A stretch of DNA of 64,000 nucleotides from contig CP020563.1 in NCBI GenBank assembly GCA_002082585.1, positions 2,040,001 through 2,104,000 on the forward strand. Direction: 5' to 3'. Source of the DNA: Kitasatospora albolonga. Lineage in GTDB: Bacteria > Actinomycetota > Actinomycetes > Streptomycetales > Streptomycetaceae. Positions 61,751-64,000 of this stretch are shown piece by piece. The notes beneath the pieces are model-generated. The model was not told the DNA's origin and did no database searches. It saw only the letters and a program-made list of their open reading frames with translations. Every line of letters begins with the position of its first letter. Position 1 is the stretch's first letter. The position numbers and the translations under genes were made by a program.

Positions 61751-64000
61751 TCAGCGGCTGTCGCTGGCCCGCGCTCCGGCCGCCGCCCGGCCCGCCTCCA
61801 GACGCGCCACCGGGATACGGAACGGCGAGCAGGAGACGTAGTCGAGGCCCACCTCGTGGAAGAAGTGCACCGACTCCGGGTCACCGCCGTGCTCGCCGCA
61901 GACGCCGAGCTTGAGGTCCGGGCGGGTGGCCCGGCCGGCCTCGGCGGCGCTGCGCACCAGCGATCCGACGCCGTCCTTGTCGATCGTCTCGAACGGGGAG
62001 ACCCCGAAGATGCCCTTCTCCAGGTACGCGGTGAAGAACGACGCCTCCACGTCGTCGCGGGAGAAGCCCCACACCGTCTGGGTCAGGTCGTTGGTGCCGA
62101 ACGAGAAGAACTGGGCGGCCTCGGCGATCTGAGCCGCCGTGAGCGCGGCGCGCGGCAGCTCGATCATGGTGCCGATGGTGAGCTTGAGGTCGGTGCCGGT
62201 GGCCGCCTGGACCTCGGCGATGACCTGGTCGGCCTCCTCGCGGACGATCTCCAGCTCCTGGACCGTGCCGACGAGCGGGATCATGATCTCGGCGCGCGGG
62301 TCGCCCTTGGCGTTCTTGCGGTGGGCGGCGGCCTCAGCGATGGCCCGTACCTGCATGGCGAAGAGACCGGGGATGACGAGCCCGAGGCGCACCCCGCGCA
62401 GACCCAGCATCGGGTTCTGCTCGTGCAGCTTGTGCACGGCCTGGAGGAGGCGCAGGTCGTTCTCGTTGGCGTCCTTGCGGGACTCCGCGAGCGCGACGCG
62501 CACCGAGAGCTCGGTGATGTCGGGCAGGAACTCGTGGAGCGGCGGGTCGAGCAGCCGTACGGTGACGGGCAGCCCGTCCATCGACTCGAACAGCTCGATG
62601 AAGTCGGCCTTCTGGAGCGGCAGGAGGGCGGCCAGCGCGCTCTCGCGCTCGTCGTCGGTGTCCGCCAGGATCAGCTTCTCGACCATCTCGCGGCGCTCAC
62701 CGAGGAACATGTGCTCGGTGCGGCACAGCCCGATGCCCTGGGCGCCGAAGCGGCGGGCCCGCAGGGCGTCCTCGGCGTTGTCCGCGTTGGCCCGCACCCG
62801 CAGTCGGCGGACCCGGTCCGCGTACGCCATGATCCGGTGCACGGCGGCGACCAGCTCGTCGGCGTCGTCGGCGCCCGCGTGCATCCGGCCCTCGAAGTAC
62901 TCGACGACCGGGGAGGGTACGACGGGTACCTCGCCCAGGTAGACCTTGCCGGTGGAGCCGTCGATGGAGACGAGGTCGCCCTCCTCGATCACCTTGCCGC
63001 CGACCGTCATCCGGCGGCGCTTGGTGTCGACCTCCAGGTCCTCGGCGCCGCAGACACAGGTCTTGCCCATGCCGCGCGCCACGACCGCCGCGTGCGAGGT
63101 CTTGCCGCCGCGCGAGGTCAGGATGCCCTCGGCGGCGATCATGCCTTCGAGGTCGTCGGGGTTGGTCTCGCGGCGGATGAGGATGACCTTCTCGCCGGAG
63201 CGGGACCACTTGATCGCGGTGTACGAGTCGAAGACGGCCTTGCCGACGGCGGCACCCGGCGATGCGGCGATGCCCCGGCCGAGCAGCTCGGTCTTCGCCT
63301 CGTCGTCGAAGCGCGGGAACATCAGCTGCGCGAGCTGGGCGCCGTTGACGCGCTGGAGGGCCTCGGCCTCGTCGATCAGCCCCTGGTCCACGAGCTGGGT
63401 GGCGATCCGGAAGGCGGCACCGGCGGTGCGCTTGCCGACCCGGGTCTGGAGCATCCAGAGCTGGCCGCGCTCGATGGTGAACTCGATGTCGCAGAGATCC
63501 TTGTAGTGGTTCTCCAGCGTCTCCATGATGCCCATGAGCTGGTCGTACGACTTCTTGTCGATCGACTCCAGATCGGCGAGCGGCACCGTGTTGCGGATAC
63601 CGGCGACGACGTCCTCGCCCTGCGCGTTCTGGAGGTAGTCGCCGTAGACGCCCTGGTGGCCGCTGGCCGGGTCGCGGGTGAAGGCGACGCCCGTACCGGA
63701 GTCGGGGCCGAGGTTGCCGAAGACCATGGAACAGACGTTGACCGCTGTGCCGAGGTCGCCGGGGATGCGCTCCTGGCGGCGGTAGAGCTTGGCGCGGTCG
63801 GTGTTCCACGAGTCGAAGACCGCGTTTATGGCCAGGTCCATCTGCTCCCGCGCGTCCTGCGGGAACTCGCGTCCGGCCTGGTCCTGGACGATCTTCTTGA
63901 ACTGCTTGACGAGCTTCTTCAGGTCGGCCGCGGCCAGGTCGGTGTCGACCGTGACCTTCTTGGCCGCCTTGGCGTCCTCCAGGGCCTCTTCGAAGAGGTC
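61751..64000 (-). CDS. ppdK: Pyruvate, phosphate dikinase (5' end outside window)
   Basis: At least 749 residues of PPDK, which interconverts pyruvate, ATP and Pi with PEP, AMP and PPi. The frame is still open at the window edge, so the N-terminal ATP-grasp part is cut. Visible: end of the nucleotide domain (SMVFGNLGPDSGTGVAFTRDPASG), the swivelling domain with the phospho-histidine in LTSRGGKTSHAAVVARGMGK, and the PEP-binding barrel with 'IGLCRTEHMF', 'IMIPLVGT', 'SFGTNDLTQTVWGFSRDD' and 'GVCGEHGGDP' containing the catalytic Cys. A strong terminator follows at 61596-61632. It likely serves gluconeogenesis. Confidence 0.96.
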   Translation of the reverse strand, partial: DLFEEALEDAKAAKKVTVDTDLAAADLKKLVKQFKKIVQDQAGREFPQDAREQMDLAINAVFDSWNTDRAKLYRRQERIPGDLGTAVNVCSMVFGNLGPDSGTGVAFTRDPASGHQGVYGDYLQNAQGEDVVAGIRNTVPLADLESIDKKSYDQLMGIMETLENHYKDLCDIEFTIERGQLWMLQTRVGKRTAGAAFRIATQLVDQGLIDEAEALQRVNGAQLAQLMFPRFDDEAKTELLGRGIAASPGAAVGKAVFDSYTAIKWSRSGEKVILIRRETNPDDLEGMIAAEGILTSRGGKTSHAAVVARGMGKTCVCGAEDLEVDTKRRRMTVGGKVIEEGDLVSIDGSTGKVYLGEVPVVPSPVVEYFEGRMHAGADDADELVAAVHRIMAYADRVRRLRVRANADNAEDALRARRFGAQGIGLCRTEHMFLGERREMVEKLILADTDDERESALAALLPLQKADFIELFESMDGLPVTVRLLDPPLHEFLPDITELSVRVALAESRKDANENDLRLLQAVHKLHEQNPMLGLRGVRLGLVIPGLFAMQVRAIAEAAAHRKNAKGDPRAEIMIPLVGTVQELEIVREEADQVIAEVQAATGTDLKLTIGTMIELPRAALTAAQIAEAAQFFSFGTNDLTQTVWGFSRDDVEASFFTAYLEKGIFGVSPFETIDKDGVGSLVRSAAEAGRATRPDLKLGVCGEHGGDPESVHFFHEVGLDYVSCSPFRIPVARLEAGRAAAGARASDSR

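Noticed and set aside
1-64000. CRISPR arrays, rRNA genes, antibiotic biosynthetic clusters
   Set aside because: No spaced repeats of CRISPR type, no rRNA-like sequence, and no PKS/NRPS or other core biosynthetic enzyme was seen.

Overview
The window is a stretch of chromosome from a Streptomyces (or a very close actinomycete). The evidence is uniformly very high GC with G/C-saturated third codon positions, a MatB-type malonyl-CoA synthetase, an HrdA-type sigma factor next to dnaG, GlnR-, SoxR- and PHO-box-like operators, and many starts with no ribosome binding site but a TAnnnT-like hexamer 5-9 bases upstream. Nothing was searched; family names come from reading the translations. I see no integrase, transposase gene, phage gene, rRNA or CRISPR. 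The only mobile-looking DNA is a 204-bp non-coding element with perfect terminal inverted repeats at 19401-19604.

Layout. 1-5.5 kb: end of a large unknown protein with a coupled small membrane protein, EI24/CysZ membrane protein, Ohr peroxidase, MarR regulator with divergent MDR reductase, zinc-ribbon membrane protein, conserved hypothetical. 5.7-8.4 kb: an MreB/Mbl-like actin homologue followed by a GAF-domain histidine kinase; both have lost hallmark catalytic motifs. 8.4-11.7 kb: Lrp/AsnC regulator divergent from a NarK-like MFS carrier, and an imine-reductase-like dehydrogenase divergent from an HxlR regulator. 11.8-16.2 kb: matB, a carboxyltransferase and a convergent MFS exporter. 16.3-24.6 kb: two membrane-linked glycosyltransferases, the inverted-repeat element, and a divergent FtsX-type ABC transporter / two-component pair separated by 19-bp iterons. 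24.7-27.5 kb: MFS/LysR pair and three tRNAs (one CAU, two Asn). 27.7-33.3 kb: YtxH protein, FGGY sugar kinase, heterodimeric ABC exporter. 33.3-37.4 kb: HrdA-type sigma factor, XRE protein with a (GATGGC)6 tract, dnaG. 37.5-43.5 kb: methyltransferase, XRE-cupin regulator divergent from a DHA2 drug exporter, ferredoxin reductase, dgt.

43.6-58.1 kb is dominated by assimilatory nitrate reduction: sirohydrochlorin chelatase (siroheme supply), NasA, and an accessory FAD oxidoreductase with NirB and NirD. nasA and the nir operon carry the same operator/promoter layout at identical distances from their ATG codons, matching a two-box GlnR operator, and a weaker match precedes the chelatase. Between them lie an AIG2-like protein, CutA, a SoxR-box-controlled FMN reductase, an aminotransferase, a DUF5990-like protein, a secreted C-terminally anchored protein paired with a class F sortase, and a TauE/SafE carrier. 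58.2-64 kb: a PhoX-like Tat protein behind a PHO box, a VOC protein, an ArsR-type regulator, and the 5'-truncated ppdK.

Most useful leads: the degenerate actin/pseudokinase pair, the shared GlnR promoter architecture, the iteron array at the ABC/two-component locus, the inverted-repeat element that supplies part of a stop codon, and the sortase with a non-canonical candidate sorting motif.
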